This document shows, piece after piece, positions 1 to 8,631 of a stretch of DNA of 64,000 bases. Origin of the DNA: an uncultured Bacteroidales bacterium. Lineage in GTDB: Bacteria > Bacteroidota > Bacteroidia > Bacteroidales > Muribaculaceae. A program made the translations under genes and the position numbers. The notes under the pieces are model-generated. The model was not told the DNA's origin. It was given only the letters and a program-made list of their open reading frames with translations, and searched no databases. The DNA is taken from contig CANPDU010000009.1 of NCBI GenBank assembly GCA_947573135.1, positions 1-64,000 of the forward strand, in the 5' to 3' direction. The number at the start of each line of letters is the position of its first letter. Position 1 is the stretch's first letter.

Positions 1-1652
1 TATTGGTTGAATCATCGTACTACGCCCTGCGGATACACAAACGCCAAAAAGACGGCAAATGGGGCCTTTCGCATGAGGTCAAAGGCTTCGGCGCTCCGAT
101 ACGCCAACTGGAAATTGACAATGACGGCAGCCTGTGGTGTGCACATTCAGCTCAGGGAGTGATGCATGTCGAACTTACAAGCGACCTCAACAAAGTAGAA
201 AGTATCGAATTATTCAAAGACGCAGGTCCCGGACACACAAGGTCAACGTCGTTTGTGATGAAAATCCGCGGTCAGATAATCATATCAGACGGCGATTCGC
301 TTTACCGCTATGACAGCGCAAGTAAGAGCCTTAAACTATTTTCGGCGCTCTATAAGGATCTGCAGACCACCCCTGAAATCTATAGTTCAACACCAGTCAA
401 TGACCGTCAGTTCTGGCTGTCGTCACGTAAGTCATATTCACTGATTGAATATCGTGACGGACATTATTACCGCATGCTGACAGTTCCCCTCGACCATCTG
501 ACCCCGCAGAGCAACGGCGTCAATAATAAAGTATATGTCGATGACAGCAAAAACTGCTATCTTGCGCTTAACAACGGGATCGGTTTTATAAATCTCGGCC
601 AGGAAAGACAGCGTAAACTGCAGCCGGCAATGACAATCGCCTCGGTCGAACATATCAACGAAAAGGGAGTCCCTGAACGGCTGAAGCTAAAAACCGATAT
701 AGACAACCTGACTGAAAGTCGCGGGAACATATCGTTCAGACTCTCCTATCCGTCCTATAATTTCAGAGCTCCGCGCTTCATGTATAAACTTGAAGGTCCA
801 GAAATATATACCAATACGACTGAGAACCCGGAAATCTCATATGTAGGCCTGAAACACGGAGATTATACATTCTATGCCTCGATGATCGATGAAGCGGGTG
901 ATGCGATAGCATATGTCAACTATAATTTTACAGTCACCCGACCCACCTATCTGTCGTATTGGGCCATGTCAGGATATACATTGGCTATCGTTGCGCTCGG
1001 GATAGCATTATCCAAACTCTACACCCGCAGGCAGATAAAACGCCAAAGGCATGTTCATGAGATAGAACGCGTAGCCCAAAATGTCAAGATACTCGAACAA
1101 GAGAGGATTATATCGGAGCAACAAAAGCAACTGCTTCAAAACGAACTGGACCTTAAGAGCAAAGAACTTGCGAGCATGGCGCTTGAGGCCGGCTATAAAG
1201 GTCAGGTAATCGAGAACCTGCGTGAAACCATCACCGGTCAACGGCGCAAAGGGCAGCTCGATTCTCAAGAGATTGACAACCTTATAAAAACCATCAACTC
1301 AGATATAGACAATACGGAATTCTGGAATATCTTTCACAATAATTTCGATCTGATACACGAAAATTTCTTCCGCAATCTGCGACAACGATTTCCAGAACTG
1401 ACGCCCACAGATTTGAAATTCTGCGCTCTGATGCGGCTCAATATGTCAACCAAAGACATAGCAAGCTTTACAAATCTCACAATAAGAGGAGTGGAGACCG
1501 CGCGCTATCGTATAAGGCGCAAACTCGGGCTTGACTCCAAGGCATCAATCGTGCAATTTCTCATCGACTTCAAGAAAGATCAGAATTCGGCTTTAGTCAC
1601 AACCGCCACAGACAACACGCCACCGTCGCCGGAGATATCGCATAAATCATAA
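1..1652 (+). CDS. Y_Y_Y / LuxR-type HTH membrane regulator (5' end outside window)
   Basis: The reading frame is open at the left edge, so only the C-terminal part (about 549 residues) is visible. The order is: end of a probable beta-propeller sensor; a Y_Y_Y-type Ig-like domain at about visible residues 225-310; one membrane segment at about 313-338; a charged coiled coil at about 340-410; and a C-terminal helix-turn-helix at about 465-530 (LTPTDLKFCALMRLNMSTKDI). This matches Bacteroidetes one-component relatives of hybrid two-component systems, in which the histidine kinase is missing and a LuxR-like helix pair sits on the cytoplasmic side. The ligand cannot be read from this fragment. The last 73 bases overlap the convergent PAP2 gene. 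Confidence 0.8.
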   Translation, partial: LVESSYYALRIHKRQKDGKWGLSHEVKGFGAPIRQLEIDNDGSLWCAHSAQGVMHVELTSDLNKVESIELFKDAGPGHTRSTSFVMKIRGQIIISDGDSLYRYDSASKSLKLFSALYKDLQTTPEIYSSTPVNDRQFWLSSRKSYSLIEYRDGHYYRMLTVPLDHLTPQSNGVNNKVYVDDSKNCYLALNNGIGFINLGQERQRKLQPAMTIASVEHINEKGVPERLKLKTDIDNLTESRGNISFRLSYPSYNFRAPRFMYKLEGPEIYTNTTENPEISYVGLKHGDYTFYASMIDEAGDAIAYVNYNFTVTRPTYLSYWAMSGYTLAIVALGIALSKLYTRRQIKRQRHVHEIERVAQNVKILEQERIISEQQKQLLQNELDLKSKELASMALEAGYKGQVIENLRETITGQRRKGQLDSQEIDNLIKTINSDIDNTEFWNIFHNNFDLIHENFFRNLRQRFPELTPTDLKFCALMRLNMSTKDIASFTNLTIRGVETARYRIRRKLGLDSKASIVQFLIDFKKDQNSALVTTATDNTPPSPEISHKS

Positions 1653-2524
1653 CCCAGTCGGGCTCCTACGCACAGCGAGCGGGCCACATGCCGGCAGATA
1701 CCGGCATTCAGGCCAATAAGCGGTCTCCATGGCGCGATGTCATAATCGGGACGATCAAAATACCGTAACAAGCCGATAGAAAGGCGTGCATCAAACAGCC
1801 ACCGGTTCAACGGTTTACAGACGTATCCATCAATCGAGAGTGAAGCGCCGTTTAGAAAGCCCTCAAAATGCCCATCAGTATAGACAGGCTGAGCCCTCAA
1901 ACCGAAAGAAGCTCCAAGCCCAAACAGTTCACTTAGGGCGAGGTTTCCGCGTAAAGAAGATTCGACTCCGCATCCCACTCTATGTCCACGCCGATAAGAC
2001 CTAAAAGGTATCAACGCAACGGTCGAAGCAGACAGACCGGACGAATTTTCTGCAGATGCCAAACGTATATGACTTACGTCACCCGAGAACAACAGCCGAG
2101 ACAATCCATAGCCGAGTTCAGCCGAAAATATTCCCAAAGCAGCTCCGGTAAGAACATCGCCCGGATAATGACGATCGGCAAACACTCTCTGCATGGCCAC
2201 TGCATTGGCTGCAGTATATGCGCCAACTGACCATAATGGAGAATAAACGCTCAACTCATGAGACGCAACCGATGCCAAAACGAACGCATATGACGCATGG
2301 CGGGACGGGAACGACCTGTTGTCACTGCCGTCAGGACGCTTCTCGTGAACGACATTTTTTAATAATTCGGTCACCGAAGCATTGACAGCCACGCCAATTC
2401 CGGCTCCAACGACACGGCCGACCCACGGCCGGCCCATGCTTGCTGCAGAGTCTGTAAACTCGGCAGCTTTACAGAACGGTATACACAAAAATAACAAAAG
2501 CCTGATCAGAACGATCCTTCTCAT
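1580..2524 (-). CDS. PAP2-family phosphatase with signal peptide and C-terminal barrel-like half
   Basis: 314 residues. Residues 1-20 form a signal peptide (ending CKA). The three PAP2/acid phosphatase motifs are present in order: KNVVHEKRP, PSRHAS (usual form PSGH) and RVFADRHYPGDV with the catalytic His. This predicts dephosphorylation of a lipid phosphate or polyprenyl pyrophosphate on the periplasmic side. Residues of about 165-314 have no PAP2 motif and show alternating, aromatic-rich strands, possibly an outer-membrane barrel; this is inference. The start codon overlaps the stop of the upstream GH3 gene by 4 bases (ATGA), so the two are probably translationally coupled. The 3' end runs 73 bases into the convergent regulator gene. 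Confidence 0.8.
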   Translation of the reverse strand: MRRIVLIRLLLFLCIPFCKAAEFTDSAASMGRPWVGRVVGAGIGVAVNASVTELLKNVVHEKRPDGSDNRSFPSRHASYAFVLASVASHELSVYSPLWSVGAYTAANAVAMQRVFADRHYPGDVLTGAALGIFSAELGYGLSRLLFSGDVSHIRLASAENSSGLSASTVALIPFRSYRRGHRVGCGVESSLRGNLALSELFGLGASFGLRAQPVYTDGHFEGFLNGASLSIDGYVCKPLNRWLFDARLSIGLLRYFDRPDYDIAPWRPLIGLNAGICRHVARSLCVGARLGYDLCDISGDGGVLSVAVVTKAEF

Positions 2525-5493
2525 TGCAGAGACTTATAAACCTGGCGGAAAAGCTCGGAACGTATGTTAGACCGACTGAATGCAGGATTATCGCGGGTAG
2601 GATTTACACGATTTGACAAGAATATGAAGATCAAATCATTCTTAGGATCAACCCAAAACGCCGTACCGGTAGAACCGAGATGTCCGAAAGCTGAAGGATC
2701 AGCTTCCTTACAAGTAGGAGACGCATCCGGATCTGCAGTATCGGGCTTGTCGAAGCCGAGACCTCGACGTGAATTCGGACTCTTTGTTTTTGTAAACAGA
2801 TCGACAGTCGCTTCCGAGAAATAGCGTCGACCGCCATATGTACCGCCGTTCAAAAGCATCTGACAGTATTTTGCCAGATCGTCAGCATTAGAGAACAGGC
2901 CGGCATTGCCCTGAACTCCGCCCGAGAAATTTGCAAGTTCGTCATGTACATAACCATGCAGATGCTGTTTCCGCAGGAAATTGTCTTTTTCTGTCGGAGC
3001 TATATCGTCGGGATCAAGTTTTGACAGAGGATGGTAAGATACAGTGTAAGCTCCGATCGGTGCAAAAAGACTGTCTTCGACAAAACGGTCATGATCTATT
3101 CCGGTCAGACGCTGTTCGAGATCCATCAGCAGACAGAAATTGAGACAAGAATACCTATAACGTTTGTTATCGCGAAGCTTCACATTATATATCCGCGCCA
3201 TAATTGTATCAATTGTAGCGCGCCCTATAAATATGCCCTTATCGATCTCTATCGGGAAAGCATCGGAAGCTGTCTTAGAAGTCAAGTCACGACGTAAACG
3301 CGCAGAATTATTACCGTATGCTTTACGATCAATTTTAAGCGAATGCTTTTTATCAGGGCGGCCAGTCATCAGTTTTCCCGTATATGAAGCCGTATCCATC
3401 ATCAGACCGAACATATCGAGCGACGGTGGAAATCCGGTTTCATGAAAAAGAAATTCACGAATACGGAGACTGTCCTTACCGGGTTGTTTCAGTTCACCGA
3501 TATAATCAGACAAAAAGTCGTCAAGCCGGAAAAGTCCCATTTCATAGGCTTTCATAAGACCTGGAAGCGTTCCGAAAGTTTTTGTCACCGACGCAAGGTC
3601 ATAAACCGTAGAGGGCGACACAGCAGGGCCGGATGCAGTAGTGCGGCCGAAACAACGGTCATAGACTACATCACCGCCACGGGCAACAAGAACCTGACAG
3701 CCCGGAGTGCCACCATCGGCAATAAGTTTTTTCACCATTAAGTCGAGACTGTCAGCCAACGACTGTTTCATGCCATGCATGGCCGGAGTCGCGTAGCCGA
3801 GACGTGACTTTTTAAGAGAAATGCCGGTACCAAGTTTTGCAAGCCCGGGCAAGTCGACCGGTAATTTACCGTTCACTTCTATTCCGCCAAACAGCGCCTG
3901 CGCCGCATATTCACGGGTCAGCGGAGTATCTTCATAGGCAAGCAGAATAGCCTGTGCACCGGAAAGTGATGCTGCGAACTTATCCATGCGGTAAGGTGTC
4001 ATGAAGAAAACCGAAATCAGCCCCCTGCAGGTCTTCAGCTGGGCTAAAATATTTCGTGAGGCCTGAGAATCGTCGAAAACAGCAGCGATGACAATGTCGT
4101 GCGATTTTATTTTTGAAATAACAGCAGAAGAGAAACCGTCTGCGCCGGCCTCATACCTGTCGATTTTCGCGTAACGTGAACAATAGGATGCAAATACATT
4201 GTCTGACGGTGCTCCGATATTCACAAGTGCAATCGAATTTTTCTCAAGACCTGATATAGGAAGAATATCACCATTGTTTCTCAATACCGTCATTGTAGCC
4301 GCAGTAAGTTTCCTGTTGAGCGCATCAGCTTCGGGTGAATTAATAGCAGCAGACAGGCCTTTGATCTCAACCGGCGCAGGACGCCGGTCTAGCCCTAGCA
4401 GATATTTATAGACAAGCACACGTCGGCAGCTTTCTTCGATGCGCTGCTCAGAGAGTTCTCCTTGCTTGACGGCATTCATCACGGCCTCGACAGTCTCGGC
4501 CGGCGATGCAACCGTTTCCAGGACATCGGCTCCGGCAAGAAGAGCCAGTACGGCACTGTTCTTATTCTCGACTTGCGCACCTTTCATCGTCAGTGCGTCG
4601 GTAAATATCAGACCTTTAAAACCTAATTTCTTCCGCAGCAATGCCGTGGTTATACCAGGAGACAAGGATGCCGGAAGCCCTGATGGGTCAACCTCGGGCA
4701 GTACAATATGTCCGGTCATAATACCTGAACAGCCTGCATCTATAAACGCACGGAAAGGCACAAGGTCGATATTTTCAAGCGTTGACCGATCGTGGTTGAC
4801 GACTGTGCGGGATTTATGAGAATCTGTGGAAGTGTCGCCATGACCGGGAAAATGCTTCGCAACCGCCATTACGCCTCCGTCCTCAAGACCGAGAGAATAT
4901 GCCACTCCGAGAGAGGCAACGCGGTCAGGATCCTCACCGTAAGATCTTATTCCGATCACCGGATTGGACGGATTGGAATTCACATCCAGCACAGGCGCGA
5001 AATTAACCTGAACACCTGCCAAGCGGAATTCACGGGCAGTCTCGCGTCCGTAATCATAAAGCAAACGCGGATCGGAGATCGCACCAAGCGCCATATTTTT
5101 GGGGAAACGCGGTGTGCCGGGTATGCGCATCGACAGTCCCCACTCTCCGTCGAATGTTATCAACAAGGGAACTTCGGCAAGCGACTGTGCATAATTGATC
5201 AGTTCGATATATTGAGCCAATGAACCTTTAGAGAACAGAAGCCCTCCTACCTGATTGTCTTTTACGAAGCGCTTTACAGAAGCACGCGCATTCTGAGGCT
5301 GATCGGGAGCGATCTTGGGGAAAACAAGCTGCGCCACGCGTTGCCGTTCGGATAATGTATTATAGACAGAATCAACCCATCGCAGGCAATCCGGCGCGAT
5401 AGAATTGCGCAGAGACAATGGCGAAGTGTGCGCTACAGCCCCAACGCACACAAAAAAATACAAAAGCAAAAAAGATAATAACGATCGGTTCAT
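2521..5493 (-). CDS. GH3 beta-N-acetylhexosaminidase-like / serine hydrolase (beta-lactamase fold) fusion
   Basis: 990 residues with an N-terminal signal peptide. Residues of about 35-370 are a glycoside hydrolase family 3 domain with the NagZ signature KHFPGHGDTSTDSH (about 213-226), which holds the His/Asp acid-base pair, and the nucleophile Asp in IFTDALTMKG (about 300). A GH3 C-terminal alpha/beta domain follows at about 390-590. Residues of about 600-985 are a penicillin-binding/beta-lactamase-type serine hydrolase with SVTK (SxxK, about 634) and HLGSTGT in the place of the KTG motif. The two-enzyme arrangement is known from Bacteroidetes and suggests peptidoglycan or muropeptide processing in the periplasm: removal of GlcNAc plus an esterase or amidase step. 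It lies 21 bases downstream of the nucleotidase gene, with the PAP2 gene coupled behind it. Confidence 0.9.
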   Translation of the reverse strand: MNRSLLSFLLLYFFVCVGAVAHTSPLSLRNSIAPDCLRWVDSVYNTLSERQRVAQLVFPKIAPDQPQNARASVKRFVKDNQVGGLLFSKGSLAQYIELINYAQSLAEVPLLITFDGEWGLSMRIPGTPRFPKNMALGAISDPRLLYDYGRETAREFRLAGVQVNFAPVLDVNSNPSNPVIGIRSYGEDPDRVASLGVAYSLGLEDGGVMAVAKHFPGHGDTSTDSHKSRTVVNHDRSTLENIDLVPFRAFIDAGCSGIMTGHIVLPEVDPSGLPASLSPGITTALLRKKLGFKGLIFTDALTMKGAQVENKNSAVLALLAGADVLETVASPAETVEAVMNAVKQGELSEQRIEESCRRVLVYKYLLGLDRRPAPVEIKGLSAAINSPEADALNRKLTAATMTVLRNNGDILPISGLEKNSIALVNIGAPSDNVFASYCSRYAKIDRYEAGADGFSSAVISKIKSHDIVIAAVFDDSQASRNILAQLKTCRGLISVFFMTPYRMDKFAASLSGAQAILLAYEDTPLTREYAAQALFGGIEVNGKLPVDLPGLAKLGTGISLKKSRLGYATPAMHGMKQSLADSLDLMVKKLIADGGTPGCQVLVARGGDVVYDRCFGRTTASGPAVSPSTVYDLASVTKTFGTLPGLMKAYEMGLFRLDDFLSDYIGELKQPGKDSLRIREFLFHETGFPPSLDMFGLMMDTASYTGKLMTGRPDKKHSLKIDRKAYGNNSARLRRDLTSKTASDAFPIEIDKGIFIGRATIDTIMARIYNVKLRDNKRYRYSCLNFCLLMDLEQRLTGIDHDRFVEDSLFAPIGAYTVSYHPLSKLDPDDIAPTEKDNFLRKQHLHGYVHDELANFSGGVQGNAGLFSNADDLAKYCQMLLNGGTYGGRRYFSEATVDLFTKTKSPNSRRGLGFDKPDTADPDASPTCKEADPSAFGHLGSTGTAFWVDPKNDLIFIFLSNRVNPTRDNPAFSRSNIRSELFRQVYKSLQ

Positions 5494-5514
5494 CTTAATA
5501 ATTCAGATTACAAT

Positions 5515-7041
5515 TCAATGTTTGTCAGGTTTCATTCGCGGTTCCGGAGAAGGGTTGATCAGACGTCCTTTTAGACTGCCATTACGAAACTCATCAATCA
5601 TGTCGTCATACAGAACCCGATCTCCTTTCTTTATAATTGTACCACGTTTTAGAGAGCTCATATAGTCACCGCCTTTGGCAAGATAATCAATAGTAGCAAG
5701 ACGATATGTGCGATTGACATCAAGAGGCTTACCGTCAATTAAAACCGATTTGCATTTTCCATCAACCGGGTCGTAAACTATAGAGACATTTTCGCTGATG
5801 CCGTTACCCCCGTCTGCAGCCATTACATCGAAAGCTTCAAGAAGATCAGATCCTTTGATCTCAAGAACATTCACATAATTATAAAACGGCATAAGCGTTA
5901 TTATCATTCCTTCAGTAATATTGCCTTTCGGCAATGACCGGCGGAGACCGCCCTTATTGATTATCGCGAGATCAACATCTCCGGCAAGTTTACGGCCTCT
6001 TTCGAAAACGAAATCAGCGCCAAAATTCAAAAGTTCATTACTTCCTTTAGGCATATCAACCGCACTCTTCCCGACAACAACTTTCATAAGCGAATCCACT
6101 CCATGACGATAAGGTCTTATAATCGCATCAAGTTTTTTGTCAATCCGATCATCAAGTCTGCTGTCGATGCGTATAGTTTCATATGTGGTCGTCAGACTGT
6201 CTAAATCAATCACCATTTTTCCGATATACTTGCCTGATTTACCAAGTTGTCCGACAACCACAGGCTTACCTTCGGCATTAAGGATCTCAGATCTCAATTT
6301 TTCATCTGCGTCGGTAGCCGGCTTAATTAGATCATGCGAATGCCCACCGATTATTATGTCAATATCCTCAGATGTCTGAGCAAGCAGTTTATCCCCGGGT
6401 GGAACAGTAGGATCATAACCTATATGCGTCACCGCAACTACCGCATCAACTTTTTCGATATGTTTCAGCCACCATGCCGCAGCATTGGCCGCCTTAACAG
6501 CATCATTATAGATCACACCATCATAGTTACCTTCAGTTATCATGCCTTCAGGCTTAAGATTGATCGCAATAAACCCTACCTGCTTATCACCGATCTCGCG
6601 TATCGTAAATGGTCTGAACTTTTTACCTAACACAGATTCAGACAAATCATAGTTAGTAGCTAGTAGTTCCGCACGAGAATCTGCCAATAGATCAGCCAGT
6701 TCATTTATACCATTGTCAAATTCATGATTACCGAGAATGCGTATATCATAGCCCAGTTCATTCATCAATTTCTGTTCAACAGCTCCCCGATAAAGATTAA
6801 AATACAAAGTACCCTGCACAAAATCACCGGCATCAACAAGCAACACATTTTTCTCGGCTTTTCTTACGCTATCGATGATCACTTTACGCCGAAGCACACC
6901 GCCAAGATTGTCTACATCGTCAGGATCGATCATCGAGTGGGTATCATTTGTATGCAAAATAACCAGTTTCTCGGCCGATGCAACGAGGGCGCCCGAAAAG
7001 CTACAAAGGATGATCAGTAAGAGGATTTTTGATATTTTCAT
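5515..7041 (-). CDS. Exported 5'-nucleotidase / 2',3'-cyclic phosphodiesterase family protein
   Basis: 508 residues with a signal peptide (cleavage near VASA). The N-terminal metallophosphatase domain shows the family metal ligands in order: ILHTNDTHS, DAGDFVQGT, GNHEFDNG and GGHSHD. The C-terminal 5'-nucleotidase substrate domain (about residues 320-490) contains NKGGLRRSL, PFYNYVNVLEIKGS and YRLATIDYLAKGGDYM. It probably releases nucleosides and phosphate from nucleotides or UDP-sugars in the periplasm. It is the first gene of a minus-strand run with the GH3 fusion and PAP2 genes, all periplasmic hydrolases. Confidence 0.9.
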   Translation of the reverse strand: MKISKILLLIILCSFSGALVASAEKLVILHTNDTHSMIDPDDVDNLGGVLRRKVIIDSVRKAEKNVLLVDAGDFVQGTLYFNLYRGAVEQKLMNELGYDIRILGNHEFDNGINELADLLADSRAELLATNYDLSESVLGKKFRPFTIREIGDKQVGFIAINLKPEGMITEGNYDGVIYNDAVKAANAAAWWLKHIEKVDAVVAVTHIGYDPTVPPGDKLLAQTSEDIDIIIGGHSHDLIKPATDADEKLRSEILNAEGKPVVVGQLGKSGKYIGKMVIDLDSLTTTYETIRIDSRLDDRIDKKLDAIIRPYRHGVDSLMKVVVGKSAVDMPKGSNELLNFGADFVFERGRKLAGDVDLAIINKGGLRRSLPKGNITEGMIITLMPFYNYVNVLEIKGSDLLEAFDVMAADGGNGISENVSIVYDPVDGKCKSVLIDGKPLDVNRTYRLATIDYLAKGGDYMSSLKRGTIIKKGDRVLYDDMIDEFRNGSLKGRLINPSPEPRMKPDKH

Positions 7042-7167
7042 TGAATGGAGTTTCTTAACTATATGCGAAGTTAACGTTTTTCGACGATATATTACGGCGC
7101 AAAAGAGTTAATTTGTGCGTTTTTATTTTCAAAGCCGGATAATTTTTTAGGAAATCTGCAAAAATAT

Positions 7168-7199
7168 TTTGTGAGTTCACGAAAAAAGACTTAACTTTG
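7168..7199 (+). promoter_or_regulatory. Bacteroidetes-type promoter for tRNA-Arg
   Basis: TAACTTTG at 7192-7199 matches the -7 consensus TAnnTTTG exactly. A TTTG at 7168-7171 lies 20 bases upstream, the spacing expected of the -33 element. It points at the tRNA, which begins 26 bases downstream. Confidence 0.75.
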
Positions 7200-7225
7200 C
7201 ACTCGCAATCGCAAAAACAGCGAAA

Positions 7226-7299
7226 GGCTCCTTAGCTCAACTGAATAGAGCATCTGACTACGGATCAGAAGGTTACAGGTTTGAATCCTGTAGGAGTCA
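7226..7299 (+). tRNA. tRNA-Arg (anticodon ACG)
   Basis: A 74-base cloverleaf. Acceptor arms GGCTCCT/AGGAGTC pair with one G-U; D stem GCTC/GAGC; anticodon stem TCTGA/TCAGA with loop CTACGGA (ACG); T stem ACAGG/CCTGT with loop TTTGAAT; discriminator A. CCA is not encoded. Position 15 is A and position 48 T, so the Levitt pair is A-U instead of G-C, and the D loop has GA where GG is usual. ACG read through inosine would serve CGU, CGC and CGA. Confidence 0.97.
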
Positions 7300-7336
7300 C
7301 AAACGGAAGTCAGGCGTAAGTCAGGCTTCCGTTTGT
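7299..7336 (+). terminator. Hairpin directly after tRNA-Arg
   Basis: An 11-base perfect inverted repeat (7299-7309 with 7326-7336) closes a 16-base loop that contains GTCAGG twice. No T-run follows, so it is a weak candidate for intrinsic termination; it may instead mark a 3' processing boundary. Confidence 0.45.
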
Positions 7337-7410
7337 GGTAGTTAGATAGTATTTTTCCGTCAATCTGAAATATATCTCAAGATTTATTAAAACGTACTTA
7401 TATTTTTTCG

Positions 7411-7418
7411 TAACTTTG
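7411..7418 (+). promoter_or_regulatory. -7 box for carAB
   Basis: TAACTTTG exactly matches TAnnTTTG. Transcription would begin a few bases after 7420, which rules out the ATG at 7420 as translation start and favours the ATG at 7483 for carA. No clear -33 TTTG is seen at the right distance. Confidence 0.6.
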
Positions 7419-7482
7419 CATGGTTTTCACGAATGATAGTGTAGACCTCCTTACATATCACGCTAAAACAAAGTACTATCGT

Positions 7483-8616
7483 ATGCGCGAAACAAAACGC
7501 GCTGTCCTCATTCTCGAAGACGGCACAACATTCGAAGGAAAATCCTTCGGTTATGAAGCTTCAACATCGGGAGAAGTCGTGTTCAACACCGCAATGACCG
7601 GCTATCCCGAAAGTCTTACCGACCCATCTTACGAAGGCCAGATTCTGGTCACCACATTTCCATTGTTAGGTAATTATGGGGTTCCGCCATCCGACGCGAA
7701 TCCAATTATGAGTGAGTATCTCGAAGATGCCCATATCCACTGCAAAGCCATCATCGCCCAGGATTATTCATGGGAACACAGTCACTGGCTGGCAAAACGT
7801 TCGCTTGCCGACTGGCTCAAAAGCGAAAAAATACCCGGCATTTATGACATAGATACACGCGCTCTGACCAAACATCTGAGAGAAAAGGGATCGATGCTCG
7901 GCAAGATCACCATAGAGGGATGCGGTGATGTCGACTTTTACGACCCAAATCTTGATAATCTCGTCGACAAGACCTCGACAGAAGGCATAACACTATACGA
8001 TCTTGCGCCCGACGGATCATTCATCACCACGCCGATCAACATTGAAAATCCTGTATTGCCGAATTCGGAAAAGAAAACTGTGGTGCTGGTTGACTGCGGT
8101 GTAAAGCATAATATAATCAGATGTCTGACAAGACGTGGCGTACGCGTGGTTCGCGTGCCATGGAACTATGATTTCTCACAGATAGATTATGACGGGCTGT
8201 TCATTTCCAATGGGCCCGGGAATCCTGATTATGCGACAGAGACAGTCGAACATCTACGGAGGGCTCTGAATGAAGATCGTCCGATCTGCGGAATATGCAT
8301 GGGTAACCAGCTTTTGGCAAAAGCGGCCGGTGCAAAGACTTACAAACTGAAGTACGGACACCGCAGCCATAATCAGCCTGTCCGCCAGGCCGGCACAAAT
8401 ACATGCTTCATCACTTCCCAAAATCATGGTTTCGCTGTGGATTCGACAACACTGCCGGCCGAGTGGGAACCTTTGTTTATAAATATGAACGACGGAACCA
8501 ACGAAGGCATACGCCATAAAACCAAACCGTTCTTTTCAGCACAGTTCCATCCCGAAGCGTCAAGTGGCCCCAAAGACACCGAGTTCCTTTTTGATACATT
8601 CATCAGTATGCTTTAA
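7483..8616 (+). CDS. carA: Carbamoyl-phosphate synthase small (glutaminase) subunit
   Basis: 377 residues from ATG 7483. It hydrolyses glutamine and channels ammonia to CarB for carbamoyl phosphate, which feeds arginine and pyrimidine synthesis in the cytoplasm. The N-terminal CPSase small-chain domain begins RAVLILEDGTTFEGKSFGYE. The class I amidotransferase domain has the nucleophile Cys in ICGICMGNQLL and the His/Glu pair in AQFHPEAS. The frame is open back to an ATG at 7420, but that codon sits on the -7 box and its extra 21 residues do not resemble the family. carB follows after 15 bases. Confidence 0.96.
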   Translation: MRETKRAVLILEDGTTFEGKSFGYEASTSGEVVFNTAMTGYPESLTDPSYEGQILVTTFPLLGNYGVPPSDANPIMSEYLEDAHIHCKAIIAQDYSWEHSHWLAKRSLADWLKSEKIPGIYDIDTRALTKHLREKGSMLGKITIEGCGDVDFYDPNLDNLVDKTSTEGITLYDLAPDGSFITTPINIENPVLPNSEKKTVVLVDCGVKHNIIRCLTRRGVRVVRVPWNYDFSQIDYDGLFISNGPGNPDYATETVEHLRRALNEDRPICGICMGNQLLAKAAGAKTYKLKYGHRSHNQPVRQAGTNTCFITSQNHGFAVDSTTLPAEWEPLFINMNDGTNEGIRHKTKPFFSAQFHPEASSGPKDTEFLFDTFISML

Positions 8617-8631
8617 TACCTATCATCGGTT

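Noticed and set aside
1008..1268. Minus-strand frames inside plus-strand genes (for example here, 12026-12490, 13094-13693 and 39353-40294)
   Set aside because: They lie opposite strongly conserved proteins, have no family features, and arise from codon bias of the true gene.
7299..7336. Strong terminator after tRNA-Arg
   Set aside because: The stem is good but no T-run follows, so it is kept only as a weak call.
7420..7482. N-terminal extension of CarA
   Set aside because: It overlaps the promoter box and does not resemble the family.
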